A stretch of 64,000 nt of DNA from Schleiferilactobacillus harbinensis DSM 16991 (GTDB lineage Bacteria > Bacillota > Bacilli > Lactobacillales > Lactobacillaceae). Within the stretch, counting starts at the first letter, position 1; the number at the start of each line of letters is the position of its first letter. The notes beneath the pieces were generated by a model. That model was not told where the DNA came from. It did no database searches and saw nothing but the letters and a program-made list of their open reading frames with translations. The stretch spans positions 1 through 64,000 of the forward strand of contig NZ_AUEH01000013.1 in NCBI RefSeq assembly GCF_000425885.1, written 5' to 3'. The position numbers and the translations under genes were made by a program. Shown in pieces: positions 36,165 through 45,354 of the stretch.

Positions 36165-37022
36165 CTAATCAGCCAGCGGCTGGTCCAGCCACTGGTGAAT
36201 TTGCGCCAGGGCCGGGGCTAATTCAATGAGCGGTGGCAGCCCGCCCAATCGGGTAATAGCAGTCGTTGTTTCGGTGTACAGGGCCAGTGTCTGGCGCAGG
36301 GCCGCGGTGATCGCCAGGGTGTTATGCAGGTCATACGTGGCCATGACCCGATCCCGGACGGCAGTGGGCAGCGCCGCCCACAGTCCCTTATGGCTTACGC
36401 CAGGGTCGAATTGACCGCTGCGTTCCAGAGTCACCTGCCATGACAATAACCGAAATAACTCCGGACGCAAATAATCATTGAATTGACCGGCCGCGTAAAT
36501 CAAATTGTGCCGGGCCAGACCCTTCACCACATTGCCGGCGATCCAGAGCAGTTCGGCGCAGTGATCAGCAAACTCAGCCTGAGTGGGCGCCGCCAAATAA
36601 AAGCTGCTGGCATCCGTCGGCCGCGGGGGCACAGGCCCGATACCCCGCCGCCAGACGATTGCATTCAAGCTTTCCGCCGCTAAGTAATCGTCAATCACCG
36701 CCGCCGGCGCCAGCTTCAGATCCATCCGCTGACTGCCGGGATAGCGGGTGAGAAAAGTTTCCCAATAAACGCCGCCCTGACCCCACAGATCCTTTTCGTG
36801 AAAATGCCGGACGATCGTCGGAGTACCGAACAGCGCCAAATAAGGGGCCGCATATTTCGGCGCCGCGTCAGTCACAAACAGGGTGACATCCAAGTCCTGC
36901 CAGGCATCGCCCTTTTTCCCTGGGTCATTCAGCGATCCTTCTACCCCCACGGCTTGAACGTTGGTATCCCGTTCCACCAGCGCCAGTACCTGGGCCAGCA
37001 TTTCTCCTGGTGTCTCACTCAT
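36165..37022 (-). CDS. Aminoglycoside 6-adenylyltransferase-like nucleotidyltransferase
   Basis: A 285-residue protein of the streptomycin adenylyltransferase (ANT(6)/AadE/AadK) family. The nucleotidyltransferase motif VEGSLND...[12 protein letters not shown] near residue 30-55 has the paired Asp residues, and MDLKLAP supplies the third acidic position. A C-terminal helical domain follows. Chromosomal members in Firmicutes are often intrinsic and may give low or no streptomycin resistance. The ATG 37022 overlaps the mgsA stop (ATGAGTGA), which suggests translational coupling; the ATG at 37034 directly abuts GGGG and seems less likely. Confidence 0.85.
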   Translation of the reverse strand: MSETPGEMLAQVLALVERDTNVQAVGVEGSLNDPGKKGDAWQDLDVTLFVTDAAPKYAAPYLALFGTPTIVRHFHEKDLWGQGGVYWETFLTRYPGSQRMDLKLAPAAVIDDYLAAESLNAIVWRRGIGPVPPRPTDASSFYLAAPTQAEFADHCAELLWIAGNVVKGLARHNLIYAAGQFNDYLRPELFRLLSWQVTLERSGQFDPGVSHKGLWAALPTAVRDRVMATYDLHNTLAITAALRQTLALYTETTTAITRLGGLPPLIELAPALAQIHQWLDQPLAD

Positions 37023-37431
37023 GTTTTTCTTCATCCCCGTGCACGATCGTCCGGAAATCCAGGAAGCCGGCGGCTAAGCCGCGCAACAGTACTTCCGCCG
37101 TGCCGGCATTGGTGGCAATGGGCACGTCGTAGACATCGGAGAGCCGCAGTAGGGCATTCACATCCGGCTCATGGGGCTGGGCGGTCAGCGGGTCGCGCAG
37201 AAAGATAATCAGATCCATTTGGTTTTCCGAAATCAAGGCGCCAACTTGCTGGTCGCCGCCCAGCGGGCCGGAATTAAACCGGTGAATTTTTAAACCAGTG
37301 GCGTCGCTGATCACTTGGCCGGTATGGCCGGTGGCATACAGCTCGTGCTGGCGCAGAATTTCTTGATAGGCCGTGGCGATCCGGACAATTTCCGGCTTCT
37401 TGGCATCGTGGGCAATCAAAGCAATTTTCAA
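37015..37431 (-). CDS. mgsA: Methylglyoxal synthase
   Basis: A 138-residue methylglyoxal synthase that turns dihydroxyacetone phosphate into methylglyoxal and phosphate, relieving sugar-phosphate stress. The LIAHDAKK start with the catalytic Asp region, the TGHTG phosphate-binding turn, [17 protein letters not shown] and the NAGTAE segment are all present. The ATG follows AGAAGGGAG. It overlaps the downstream ANT(6)-like gene, forming a two-gene operon. Confidence 0.96.
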   Translation of the reverse strand: MKIALIAHDAKKPEIVRIATAYQEILRQHELYATGHTGQVISDATGLKIHRFNSGPLGGDQQVGALISENQMDLIIFLRDPLTAQPHEPDVNALLRLSDVYDVPIATNAGTAEVLLRGLAAGFLDFRTIVHGDEEKHE

Positions 37432-37467
37432 ATGAAACGCTCCCTTCTTCTTAACACCGTCAGCATA

Positions 37468-38220
37468 TCATACCGTCGGCCATTCGGTGAGGGTAATCGG
37501 GTGGTCAGCAATCGTTAACTGGTTGCCGGTCAGCTGCACTGCCGGCACCTGGATATGGCCGTGGACCAGACTTTCTAACTCCCGGTCACCCAGAAACAGG
37601 GTCACCAGGGTATGCGTCCTCGGGGTCAAAACGCCGGTCTGCATGGGGATCCGGGTCTTAGGAAAATCAATGTTGGTGTTGGGTTCCGGCGTCGCTAGGG
37701 TCACCGTCAGATCCTTGGTAGGGGCGACGATGCCGACGATGCCGACCCGGGTCTGATAAAACACACTATTGGGAATGGGCGTTGCCAGCTCCTGCTCATC
37801 TGAAGTGCCGCTGTCGGCAGCGGGGTCGCTAATATCGGCCCGACCCCTTCGCTGTACCAGACTTCATGGTGGTAAGTATCCGCCAGCTGAGTAAAGGGGC
37901 GATTATCACCATCACTAGTGCGATAGTGATACCCCACCGCCGGACCGCCGCCCGCAGCGCTGCGCTTGGGACTGGGTTCCGTGCCCGAGGATGTGTTGGC
38001 ATCGGCACCCAGTTCTACTTTCAGCATCCGCATCAGCGGATGCGGCCCGCCGAAGAGAGTATGTAACACCGCCTGATAGGCCTCAGGCTGCTGCCATTTG
38101 TAAATCCAACAGCAAGCGGGAAGAATTATTGCAGTTCAGGTAGCCAAAGCCCTTGAAGGTATTGGCGTCGCCCTGGTCGGTGTGAATGTCCCGGCCGGTG
38201 ATCGTAAGAGTGGTGGTCAT
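37468..38220 (-). pseudogene. Decayed GH59 (galactocerebrosidase-like) gene
   Basis: From ATG 38220 a frame encodes FKGFGYLNCNNSSRLLLDL and stops after MAAA; the next frame continues with YQAVLHTLFGG, LMRMLKVELGADANTSSGTEPS and later EVWYSEGVG; the third part, up to 37468, encodes a beta-strand-rich C-terminus. The order GFG..SSRLL, LKVE.G.D...GTEPS and the SE motif is that of GH59 galactosidases, with SE as the nucleophile candidate. GH59 proteins are usually over 600 residues, so a large internal deletion and at least two frameshifts are implied. Family assignment rests on remembered motifs. Confidence 0.6.
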
Positions 38221-38268
38221 CGAATCGTCCTTTCTGCTCAATGATAGCGTCATCATCACTATCCTAAC

Positions 38269-38295
38269 AAAAGCCGGGCACGAATGGCCCAGCTT
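38269..38295 (-). terminator. Terminator after beta-glucuronidase gene
   Basis: AAGCTGGGCC pairs with GCCCGGCTT (one bulge) and is followed by TTTTG on the minus strand. Confidence 0.7.
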
Positions 38296-38307
38296 CTTGG
38301 CATTGAT

Positions 38308-40119
38308 TTATTTCTGAGCCTTATAATCCAACGGAATATTAGTCCACCGCTTATGGTAAAAGAACGCCGCCGCCTTAGGCTGGCGATCCCGGGTGAAGAT
38401 CCCCTTCTTGTTGCCGTTGACCCGCATGTTGCCTTCCACCGTCTGGAAGTCGGCGAAGTTCCACACCTGCTCGCCCTTGATGAACGGGTAGCTGTCGAAG
38501 ATCCGGCTGAACATTTCCAAGACTTCGACTTGATATTCTTCGCTCCACATCACGCTGGGCAGTTTGTGCAAACCCGCTTCCGTGTCAGCGCCGAATTCAG
38601 TGAAGACGATGGGTTTATTAATGCCGCTGGCGGCCCACTTGTCCATTTCTTCCCGTAAGCCCGCTTCGCCGTCCAAAATCTGATAGCCGGCGTAGTGGTA
38701 CCAACCCGGATACCGATTCAACAGATAGATATCAGGGAAATCCAAGTCCTTCGAGGTCTCAATCGTATCGTCCTCGCTCAGGCTGAATGTCCGCGGCCGG
38801 CTTTGGGGATCCAAGTCCTTGGTTTCCGCGAAAATCTGTTTGAAGTACGGTACCGATTCTTCGGTCACCGTATCCGGTTCATTCAGCAGGCTCCAGGCAA
38901 AGACGGAGGGGTGGTTCTTATCCCGCTTGATCATATCGGTAATCTGGTCCAAATGCTTGGCATGCAGCGGCTTGATCCAAGGGCCCTTAAAGAAGGATTG
39001 ATTCAAACCGCCCAGGAAGGATGCCGCGACCATTTTGAAGCCGACCGCTGGTACTTCGTCGATGACCAGGAAACCTTCCCGGTCGGCCATTTGATAAACC
39101 TGTTCATCGTAGGGATAGTGGGAGGTCCGGAAAGAATTGGCCCCGCTCCACTGCATCAGGGAGAAATCCTTTTTTTCTACATTCAGGTCAAAAGCCCGCC
39201 CGGCGAAAGGAGAATCCTCATGACGGCCAAAGCCCTTCAGGTACACGGATTTGCCGTTAACTTGGATCTCTGTCCCGACGATCTTGATCGTCCGAATACC
39301 GATTTCGGCACTGTATTCATCCACGATCGTGGTGTCGTTGGTGATTTGCAGCGTCAAAGTGTACAGATAAGCCGCGCGGACGTTCCACAGGTGGGCATCA
39401 GTCACGTGCAGCGTGCCTTGTTTGCCGATGTTTTCGGCCACGACTTGACCGTCCGCATCCCGCAGGACGGCAACAACATCGTGGTCCCCCGTCGTGGTCA
39501 CAGTATAGTGCACATCCGCGTCCGCCCCAGCCAGGGTGAAATCAGTCGTGTAATCGGTGATCCGTTCCACCGGCAGGGTGATCAAATGGACCGAGCGGTT
39601 AATGCCGGAGTAGTTATAAAAATCGAAGAAAGGCCGGGCCATTTTCTTCCCATTCTTCAACGTGATCGTATCACCGGCCGGCAGGGCTTCCCGGGACAGT
39701 TCGTTGTTGCCCTGCACCACCACGGTATTTTCTTCCCCGTAATGCAGTGCATCGGTCACGTCCGCCACAAACGGCAGGAAGCCGCCCTCGTGGCTGCGGA
39801 TCTTGACCCCATTGACGTAGATCGTCGCCCGATGGGTCACCGCGTCAAAGCGCAGGCCCACGAAACGACCCTGGTAATCCGCCGGCACGAAGAACTTTTT
39901 CTCATACCAGAAATCCCCAGTGTATTCCCGGGCATCTTTATCCGTGAAGAAATCATTAAAGCTGGCCGGTACCGGCATATCGACGGCCTTGGGCAAGTGC
40001 TTGGCCCAGCCCTCCTGTGGGCCAACGCCCACCGCATCAAAGGAGAAGCGCCAGAGCCCATCCAGTTTTTGATCGGTGCGGACGGCATTGACGACTGGGT
40101 ATAATAAACTTTGTTCCAT
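38308..40119 (-). CDS. uidA: Beta-glucuronidase, GH2
   Basis: A 603-residue GH2 enzyme, the same length as E. coli UidA, that hydrolyses beta-D-glucuronides. The sugar-binding, immunoglobulin-like and TIM-barrel domains follow in order. The acid/base Glu lies in LLNEPD (about 413), the nucleophile in VFTEFGAD (about 510), and WNFADFQT and the NGNKKG motif (about 570) give the Asn-x-Lys pair that recognises the glucuronate carboxylate. No signal peptide is present. The start follows GGGAGG. The promoter has a LacI-type operator in its spacer, and a LacI-family gene lies just upstream on the same strand. No glucuronide transporter is next to it. Confidence 0.96.
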   Translation of the reverse strand: MEQSLLYPVVNAVRTDQKLDGLWRFSFDAVGVGPQEGWAKHLPKAVDMPVPASFNDFFTDKDAREYTGDFWYEKKFFVPADYQGRFVGLRFDAVTHRATIYVNGVKIRSHEGGFLPFVADVTDALHYGEENTVVVQGNNELSREALPAGDTITLKNGKKMARPFFDFYNYSGINRSVHLITLPVERITDYTTDFTLAGADADVHYTVTTTGDHDVVAVLRDADGQVVAENIGKQGTLHVTDAHLWNVRAAYLYTLTLQITNDTTIVDEYSAEIGIRTIKIVGTEIQVNGKSVYLKGFGRHEDSPFAGRAFDLNVEKKDFSLMQWSGANSFRTSHYPYDEQVYQMADREGFLVIDEVPAVGFKMVAASFLGGLNQSFFKGPWIKPLHAKHLDQITDMIKRDKNHPSVFAWSLLNEPDTVTEESVPYFKQIFAETKDLDPQSRPRTFSLSEDDTIETSKDLDFPDIYLLNRYPGWYHYAGYQILDGEAGLREEMDKWAASGINKPIVFTEFGADTEAGLHKLPSVMWSEEYQVEVLEMFSRIFDSYPFIKGEQVWNFADFQTVEGNMRVNGNKKGIFTRDRQPKAAAFFYHKRWTNIPLDYKAQK

Positions 40120-40172
40120 TTTTGAGTGACCTCCCGTAACTAATTCGCTTTCGAAAATTGCTTACAGGAAAT

Positions 40173-40201
40173 AGCGTACTGAATTTTAGTAAAACTGTCA
40201 A
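40173..40201 (-). promoter_or_regulatory. uidA promoter with operator
   Basis: TTGACA (40196-40201) and TACGCT (40173-40178), 17 bp apart, on the minus strand. The near-palindrome TTTTAGTAAAA (40184-40194) fills the spacer and resembles operators of GalR/LacI-type repressors in lactic acid bacteria. Confidence 0.7.
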
Positions 40202-40272
40202 TAAAAGTTTTACCAATTTTATGTATTCGAACCGTATGTGCCTTATCAAAAAGCTTTTAATCGGCATTCGCA

Positions 40273-40283
40273 TTTTAGTAAAA
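40273..40283. promoter_or_regulatory. Second LacI-type operator copy upstream of uidA
   Basis: A second TTTTAGTAAAA, identical to the site at 40184-40194 and 89 bp from it, suggests repression by looping. A related TTTTAGTAATC at 41425-41435 lies upstream of the LacI gene and may allow autoregulation. Confidence 0.6.
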
Positions 40284-40298
40284 ATGGGCAAGGACCAC

Positions 40299-40336
40299 AA
40301 AAAAGAGACTGGAGAGCAATCGCTCGGCCCAGTCTC
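40299..40336 (-). terminator. Terminator after LacI-family gene
   Basis: GAGACTGG pairs with CCAGTCTC, with GAGC/GCTC inside and six T residues following on the minus strand. Confidence 0.85.
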
Positions 40337-40357
40337 GCAAACGACTATCGGCTTAAC

Positions 40358-41395
40358 TTATTTACTGCTTTCCCGTAAAATCAACTTGGTCGCGTAATTG
40401 AACTGGCGCGCCACCCGCTTAGGATCCGAAATCCGTTCCTGCAACAGCTGGACCGCCCCGGCACCCATCAGATCCGTGTAGGCATGTACTGTCGATAACC
40501 GCGGGCTCGTATATTTAGCCACGGCCACGTCATTAAAACTGATTAGACTGACCCGCTCCGGAATGGGCAGATCGTGTTCGTTCAGCGCCCGGATCACGCC
40601 CACGGCCATGGCATCGTTACCCACAATGAAGCCGTGGGGCAGTTTGTCGCCCAACTGGTCAATGGCTTCGTTCATTAACGCGTACCCGGATTCCGGAGTG
40701 AAGGCCCCCACGAAAACATGCTCCGGAGTATACACCCCGGCTGCTTGGCCAAAGGTCTCGAAAGCCTGCAAACGGGTGTCTTTGATTTCCTGATGGCCGA
40801 TACTGGTGGCTTCTTGGCCGACGATCAGCCCAATGTCCTGGATGCCGGCAGCCAAATAATGATCAATGATCCATTTCACGGGGCTGACATAATCGCTGGT
40901 CACACTATCAAAGCCGTCCGCCAAAGAATTTTGGCCGACAAAAACCACCGGCAGCTTCTTTGCTGCAATATCCAGCATCTCTTGATGACCGTACTTGCCC
41001 AGGGCAATGATCCCAGAGAACGTGCTGTTCACGGCTTCGTTGAAATTTTCCGTGGTCACGTATTGCAGCGCCGCCCCGCTGCTTTGGACAGTGTTCTCAA
41101 TGGCATATTGGATCTGCAAATAATACAGGTCATTCAATTCCTGCTTCTCGCTATGCCATTGAATCACAGCAATCTTCGTCGTGATCTTCGGAGTCTTCTT
41201 CCGCCGGGGTTTATATTCCGTTTCTTCCGCCACATGCAGCACCCGGGCCCGGGTCGCGTCGGTGACAGACAGGGTGGTGTCGAAATTCAAAATACGTGAC
41301 ACAGTGGAAATCGAGACCCCTGCTTTATTGGCGATATCTTTGATGGTAGTCGTTTTCTTTTTCCTGCTTTCCGTGTAATAGGCGAAAGCCTTCAC
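40358..41395 (-). CDS. LacI/GalR-family repressor
   Basis: A 345-residue LacI-family regulator. The helix-turn-helix and hinge start at TTIKDIANKAGVSISTVSRILN (about residues 16-37), followed by a periplasmic-binding-protein-like sensor domain with FSGIIALG, PVVFVGQNS, DYVSPVKWI, GFIVGNDAMAVGVIRAL and LSTVHAY. It resembles EbgR/GalR types. The GTG start at 41395 gives about 15 residues ahead of the usual TIKDIA start and has a weak ribosome binding site, so the start is uncertain. Position and operators suggest it represses uidA and itself, in response to a glucuronide. Confidence 0.88.
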   Translation of the reverse strand: MKAFAYYTESRKKKTTTIKDIANKAGVSISTVSRILNFDTTLSVTDATRARVLHVAEETEYKPRRKKTPKITTKIAVIQWHSEKQELNDLYYLQIQYAIENTVQSSGAALQYVTTENFNEAVNSTFSGIIALGKYGHQEMLDIAAKKLPVVFVGQNSLADGFDSVTSDYVSPVKWIIDHYLAAGIQDIGLIVGQEATSIGHQEIKDTRLQAFETFGQAAGVYTPEHVFVGAFTPESGYALMNEAIDQLGDKLPHGFIVGNDAMAVGVIRALNEHDLPIPERVSLISFNDVAVAKYTSPRLSTVHAYTDLMGAGAVQLLQERISDPKRVARQFNYATKLILRESSK

Positions 41396-41541
41396 AATGG
41401 TGTTAATACAACTATCCTATCATGTTTTAGTAATCTTTTGGCCGGTAACGGCTCGTTTTTTCCTCGGTATCGGTACCATTTTTTCTGGCCTATGTGATAA
41501 TGGAAGAAAATAGGTTGGCATGGCGCTCTTCGCAGGCTGCC

Positions 41542-41708
41542 GTGCCAAAGCTGCGCAACCTCCGGCGGAATTGGGCTGGAACGTGGTGACGGCGCTTTGA
41601 GCCCGCAAAAACCGCGGTCTCAAAGTCGCCTAACCACATCGGCGGCAAAGCCGCCGTGTGGTTTCCACCACTGAGCCCATTCCGCCTCCGGTTGCTCCGC
41701 ATTGGCAC
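41542..41708. repeat. Palindromic intergenic repeat, long copy C
   Basis: It begins with GTGCCAA, ends with GCATTGGCAC, and shares CGCAACCTCCGGC, GGGCTGGAACGTGGTGACGG and GAGCCC blocks with copy A. Compared with copy A it carries an extra inner palindrome (GGCGGC with GCCGCC, near 41641-41656) flanked by CACATC and GTGTGG. It lies between the LacI and GH31 genes. Confidence 0.85.
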
Positions 41709-41767
41709 TCGCGTATTAGTGAATAAATGCCATCCGCTCAAGAAAAGACAAAAAGGAGTTGGTTTTC

Positions 41768-44314
41768 ATGGTCCAAGATCCGCAGGCCATTCAGCAAGAA
41801 TCGTATCATGACGGAGTATTCAGTATCGCCACCACCAAACTGCACGGGCAGTTGAGCTGGGTGAATGACCATATTGTGCGGGTGCGGGTCAGCCAGACTG
41901 ACCACTTCCCAGATCGGCCGACTGTTCCAGCGGACGTCCAAGTGGATAAAAACGGCGACCACACCGTCGCCACCGGCGGCAGCGGGCAAACGGACGAGAC
42001 GCCGATCGTGATCAACAACGATCACTACACCCTGACCACCGCCGATGCCTACCAAGCCGATTGGGAAAAGGCCCATGGGACGCTGCACATCAGCGGGCCC
42101 CATGGTGCCATCGTCGATCTGCATTTGCCCAGTTGGGACGACGCGGGTAAGACGTGGACCGCTCGGCTGACCTTTTCTCCAGACGAGTACTTCTTCGGCG
42201 GCGGCACGCAAAACGGCCGCTTTGCCCTGCGCGGACAGCGGGTGACGATTGCCAATACCAATCTGTGGACCGCCGGCGGGGTTGCCTCGCCGGTGCCCTT
42301 CTATTGGTCCACCGCCGGTTACGGTGTGCTGGTCAACACCTTCACTCCGGGGCTTTATGATTTCAGTACCCCCGCCCACGGTGTCCAGTTATCCCACGAT
42401 GACCCGTATTTTGATGTTTATATTATCCTAGGCCCAGATCCGACCCATCTGATCCACGGCTACCACGAATTGACCGGCAAGCCAGTACTGGCCCCGCGGT
42501 TCAGTTTCTATCCGGCCCATTTGAACGCCTATAACCGAGATTATTGGCTGCCGGTAACTAAGAATTCCGTCGGCGCGATCCTTTTTCCGGACGGTCAGTG
42601 GTACAAGGAATACCAGCCTGTGAGCGAAAAGACGTTTAACACCGGCTACCGGGCCGGCGCGATCACGGTTGCTGGGCAGACCCTGGTGCCCAACGTGGGC
42701 GCGGCACCGGTGACCTTCACCAAACACGATGCACAAGGCAACCCCACCGGGGCGGTACATGAATCGCTGAATGGCGAGGGCGCCAGTGCTCAATTCTCGG
42801 CCCGGGCGGTGCTGGATCGGTATCTGGAAAACAAAATGCCGATTGGCTGGTTCCTGCCTAACGACGGTTACGGTGCCGGCTATGGCCAAACGGCCGATTT
42901 TGCCGGCGACTTAGCCAATCTGCGGGACTTCACGGCCTATGCCAATGATCAGGGCGTGGCTGTGGGCCTGTGGACCCAAGAAAAACTCCACCCCAATGAT
43001 CCGGAGCACCCGCAAAAGGGTGAACGGGACATTGGCCAAGAAGTCAGCACGGCTGGCGTCGCCGCGGTGAAGACAGACGTGGCCTGGGTCGGTGAGGGGT
43101 ATACCTTCGGCCTGCACGCCACCGCCGACGCGGCGGCCGCGATGACCAAAGCCGGCCACGGTCGCCGGCCGTTCATCATGAGTCTGGACGGCTGGGCTGG
43201 TTCCCAGCGCTACACCAGCATCTGGAGCGGCGATCAAGGCGGCGATGACTGGGAAAACATCCGCAGCCACATTGCCACGTATTTGAGTACCGGCCTGTCT
43301 GGCAACCCCAATGTCGGCAGCGATATCGACGGTATCTACGGCGGTCGCGACCCGCTGATTCAGACCCGGGATCTGCAGTGGAAATCCTTTACACCCATCC
43401 AACTGAACATGGATGGCTGGGGCAGCCAACCGAAAAACATGGGCTTAGTCTTTGGCCAGCCTTTTGTTGCGATCAACCGGGCCTATCTGCAATTCAAGAC
43501 CACGCTGCTGCCTTATCTGTATACGCTGGCCCACACCGCCCGGGAAACGGGGGCGCCCATTGTCCGGCCGCTGTTCTGGCTGGAACCGGACGCCTATACC
43601 TACGGCAGTGACACCGATACTGAGTTCCTGCTGGGAGATGATCTGCTCGTGGCACCGGTCACCAGTCCGTATCGCCTCGCCCGGGACGGCAGTGCCCGGG
43701 TGCCGCATCTGTATCTTCCTGATCCCCACGCCACTTGGGAAGACTTGTTTACCGGGGAGCGGTATGCCGGCGGACAAACCTTAGCCGATTATCCGGCGCC
43801 CCTGGCCCAGACGCCGATTTTCGTCCGGGCTGGGGCCCTGCTGCCCCGGGTACCGGTCCACTTGACCCCCGGTCAATATCCCGCGGATACCCGCATCGTC
43901 ACGTATTTCCCCGGGCCGCGGCCCAGTGAAACCACCGTTTACAGCGATGACGGCGCCACGTTGGCCTATCAAAATGGCGAATTCGCCACCACGGCGTTGC
44001 GTGCCACGGATGACGGCCGCCGGATCATTTTCACTCTGAACGCCACTCAAGGCACCTATACCGGTCAGAACCAAGCCCCGCTTGTGCTCCTGCAAGTGGC
44101 CACTGACGCCCGCCCGCACACGATTCAAGTCACCAGCAATGGCGAGACCCGCAAGCTCCGCGAAGCCCTCAAGCCGGTCACGGACGCGCCTAGTTGGCAG
44201 ATGGGCCCGCTCACCGCCTGGCCGCTGGCCCCCATCGCCCCGCGCAGCGGCATCACCGTCGCCCTGCCGGCCCAAGCCATCGACACCGACGTAACAATTA
44301 TCATTGATTATTAA
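41768..44314 (+). CDS. GH31 family glycosidase
   Basis: An 848-residue glycoside hydrolase family 31 protein. The order is N-terminal beta-sandwich, then the DEYFFGGG segment and a catalytic barrel with the nucleophile Asp in VKTDVAWVGEGYTFG (about residue 440) and the acid/base Asp in IWSGDQGGD (about 490), then two C-terminal beta-domains. GH31 includes alpha-glucosidases, alpha-xylosidases and relatives; the KTDVAWVGEGY sequence is unlike the common alpha-glucosidase DMNE motif, so the substrate is open. The ATG at 41768 follows AAAGGAG; TTG 41759 is less likely. A nucleoside hydrolase gene follows at once in the same direction. Confidence 0.85.
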   Translation: MVQDPQAIQQESYHDGVFSIATTKLHGQLSWVNDHIVRVRVSQTDHFPDRPTVPADVQVDKNGDHTVATGGSGQTDETPIVINNDHYTLTTADAYQADWEKAHGTLHISGPHGAIVDLHLPSWDDAGKTWTARLTFSPDEYFFGGGTQNGRFALRGQRVTIANTNLWTAGGVASPVPFYWSTAGYGVLVNTFTPGLYDFSTPAHGVQLSHDDPYFDVYIILGPDPTHLIHGYHELTGKPVLAPRFSFYPAHLNAYNRDYWLPVTKNSVGAILFPDGQWYKEYQPVSEKTFNTGYRAGAITVAGQTLVPNVGAAPVTFTKHDAQGNPTGAVHESLNGEGASAQFSARAVLDRYLENKMPIGWFLPNDGYGAGYGQTADFAGDLANLRDFTAYANDQGVAVGLWTQEKLHPNDPEHPQKGERDIGQEVSTAGVAAVKTDVAWVGEGYTFGLHATADAAAAMTKAGHGRRPFIMSLDGWAGSQRYTSIWSGDQGGDDWENIRSHIATYLSTGLSGNPNVGSDIDGIYGGRDPLIQTRDLQWKSFTPIQLNMDGWGSQPKNMGLVFGQPFVAINRAYLQFKTTLLPYLYTLAHTARETGAPIVRPLFWLEPDAYTYGSDTDTEFLLGDDLLVAPVTSPYRLARDGSARVPHLYLPDPHATWEDLFTGERYAGGQTLADYPAPLAQTPIFVRAGALLPRVPVHLTPGQYPADTRIVTYFPGPRPSETTVYSDDGATLAYQNGEFATTALRATDDGRRIIFTLNATQGTYTGQNQAPLVLLQVATDARPHTIQVTSNGETRKLREALKPVTDAPSWQMGPLTAWPLAPIAPRSGITVALPAQAIDTDVTIIIDY

Positions 44315-44332
44315 GTGAGAAAGGAAGAGCGT

Positions 44333-45250
44333 ATGTCCACACCAGTTATTATCAGTACCGATCCTGGCATCGACGACGCGGTCGCCATCGCCATTGCCCT
44401 AGCCGACCCGCAGCTTGACGTGCAACTCATTTGCCCGGTCGCCGGCAATGTCAGTCTGGTCCATACCACCGACAACACCCGGAAGCTGCTCACGCTCCTG
44501 CACCAAACCGTCCGGATCGTTCCCGGCAGTCAGCGGCCCCTGCTGCGGCTGCCAATCAACGCCGGCAACATCCATGGTGTCAGCGGGTTGGCCGGTTACG
44601 ATTTTCCAGCGCCCACCGTCCCGGTGGATACCACGACTACTGCTGCAGCCGCCATGCACGCCGTCGTCAGCCAGCAGCGTGATAAGACCACCCTGGTGGC
44701 TATTGGTCCGCTCACCGACATTGCCCTCTACCTGCACCAATACCCCACCGACCGGGCGCGCATCGATCAGCTCGTGCTGATGGGCGGCGCCATCGGCCGG
44801 GGCAATTGGGGCGTACTGTCCGAATTCAACTTCGCCGCCGACCCGGAAGCCGCCGACATCGTCTTCCGCTCTGGGGTCAAAATCAAAATGGCCCCGCTGG
44901 AAGTCGGCACGCAAGCCAAAATCATGCCCGCCGTGACCGCCCAAATCCGCCAACTTGGCACAGTCGGCGACATGTTTTATCACCTTTTCGCCCACTACCG
45001 CGGCGGCAGCATCCAAACCGGGTTGAAAATCTACGACGCTCTGGCCATTGCGTTGTTGACCCAACCCGATCTGTTCACCCTGGCCGCCACCAATGTCACC
45101 ATCGAAACCCAAGGCACCTATACCGCCGGCGCCTCCTTAGTCGATCTCCAAGACCGGCTGCACGAACGGCCCAACGCCCAAGTCGCTACAGCGGTAAATG
45201 CATCCCGATTTACCGACTGGTTCGTAAGTGCCCTGACTCAAACAAAGTAA
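44333..45250 (+). CDS. Nucleoside hydrolase (inosine-uridine preferring type)
   Basis: A 305-residue nucleoside N-ribohydrolase that splits ribonucleosides to base and ribose. The calcium-binding DPGIDDAVAIAIAL motif is at about residues 10-23; VLMGGAIGRGNWG and the SEFNFAADPEAADIV block are typical, and the catalytic Asp is in the latter. The ATG at 44333 follows AAAGGAAGAG. It begins 18 nt after the GH31 stop, so the two are probably cotranscribed. Its base products could feed the purine import/salvage operon downstream, although a terminator separates them. Confidence 0.92.
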   Translation: MSTPVIISTDPGIDDAVAIAIALADPQLDVQLICPVAGNVSLVHTTDNTRKLLTLLHQTVRIVPGSQRPLLRLPINAGNIHGVSGLAGYDFPAPTVPVDTTTTAAAAMHAVVSQQRDKTTLVAIGPLTDIALYLHQYPTDRARIDQLVLMGGAIGRGNWGVLSEFNFAADPEAADIVFRSGVKIKMAPLEVGTQAKIMPAVTAQIRQLGTVGDMFYHLFAHYRGGSIQTGLKIYDALAIALLTQPDLFTLAATNVTIETQGTYTAGASLVDLQDRLHERPNAQVATAVNASRFTDWFVSALTQTK

Positions 45251-45270
45251 AATTATATTGTCATGTGACC

Positions 45271-45314
45271 AATACCGCTTTCACTGGAATATATTCCGGA
45301 AGGCGGTATTTTTT
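45271..45314 (+). terminator. Terminator after nucleoside hydrolase gene
   Basis: AATACCGC..GGAAT pairs with ATTCC..GCGGTATT and is followed by a T run. Confidence 0.88.
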
Positions 45315-45354
45315 ATCGAGAACTAAAGCAAAGTTGGAAATTAAAGCAGACCTA

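Noticed and set aside
38695-40104. A 469-codon open frame antisense to uidA
   Set aside because: It is a shadow of the GC-rich uidA gene; the composition is atypical, no ribosome binding site is present, and uidA is certain.
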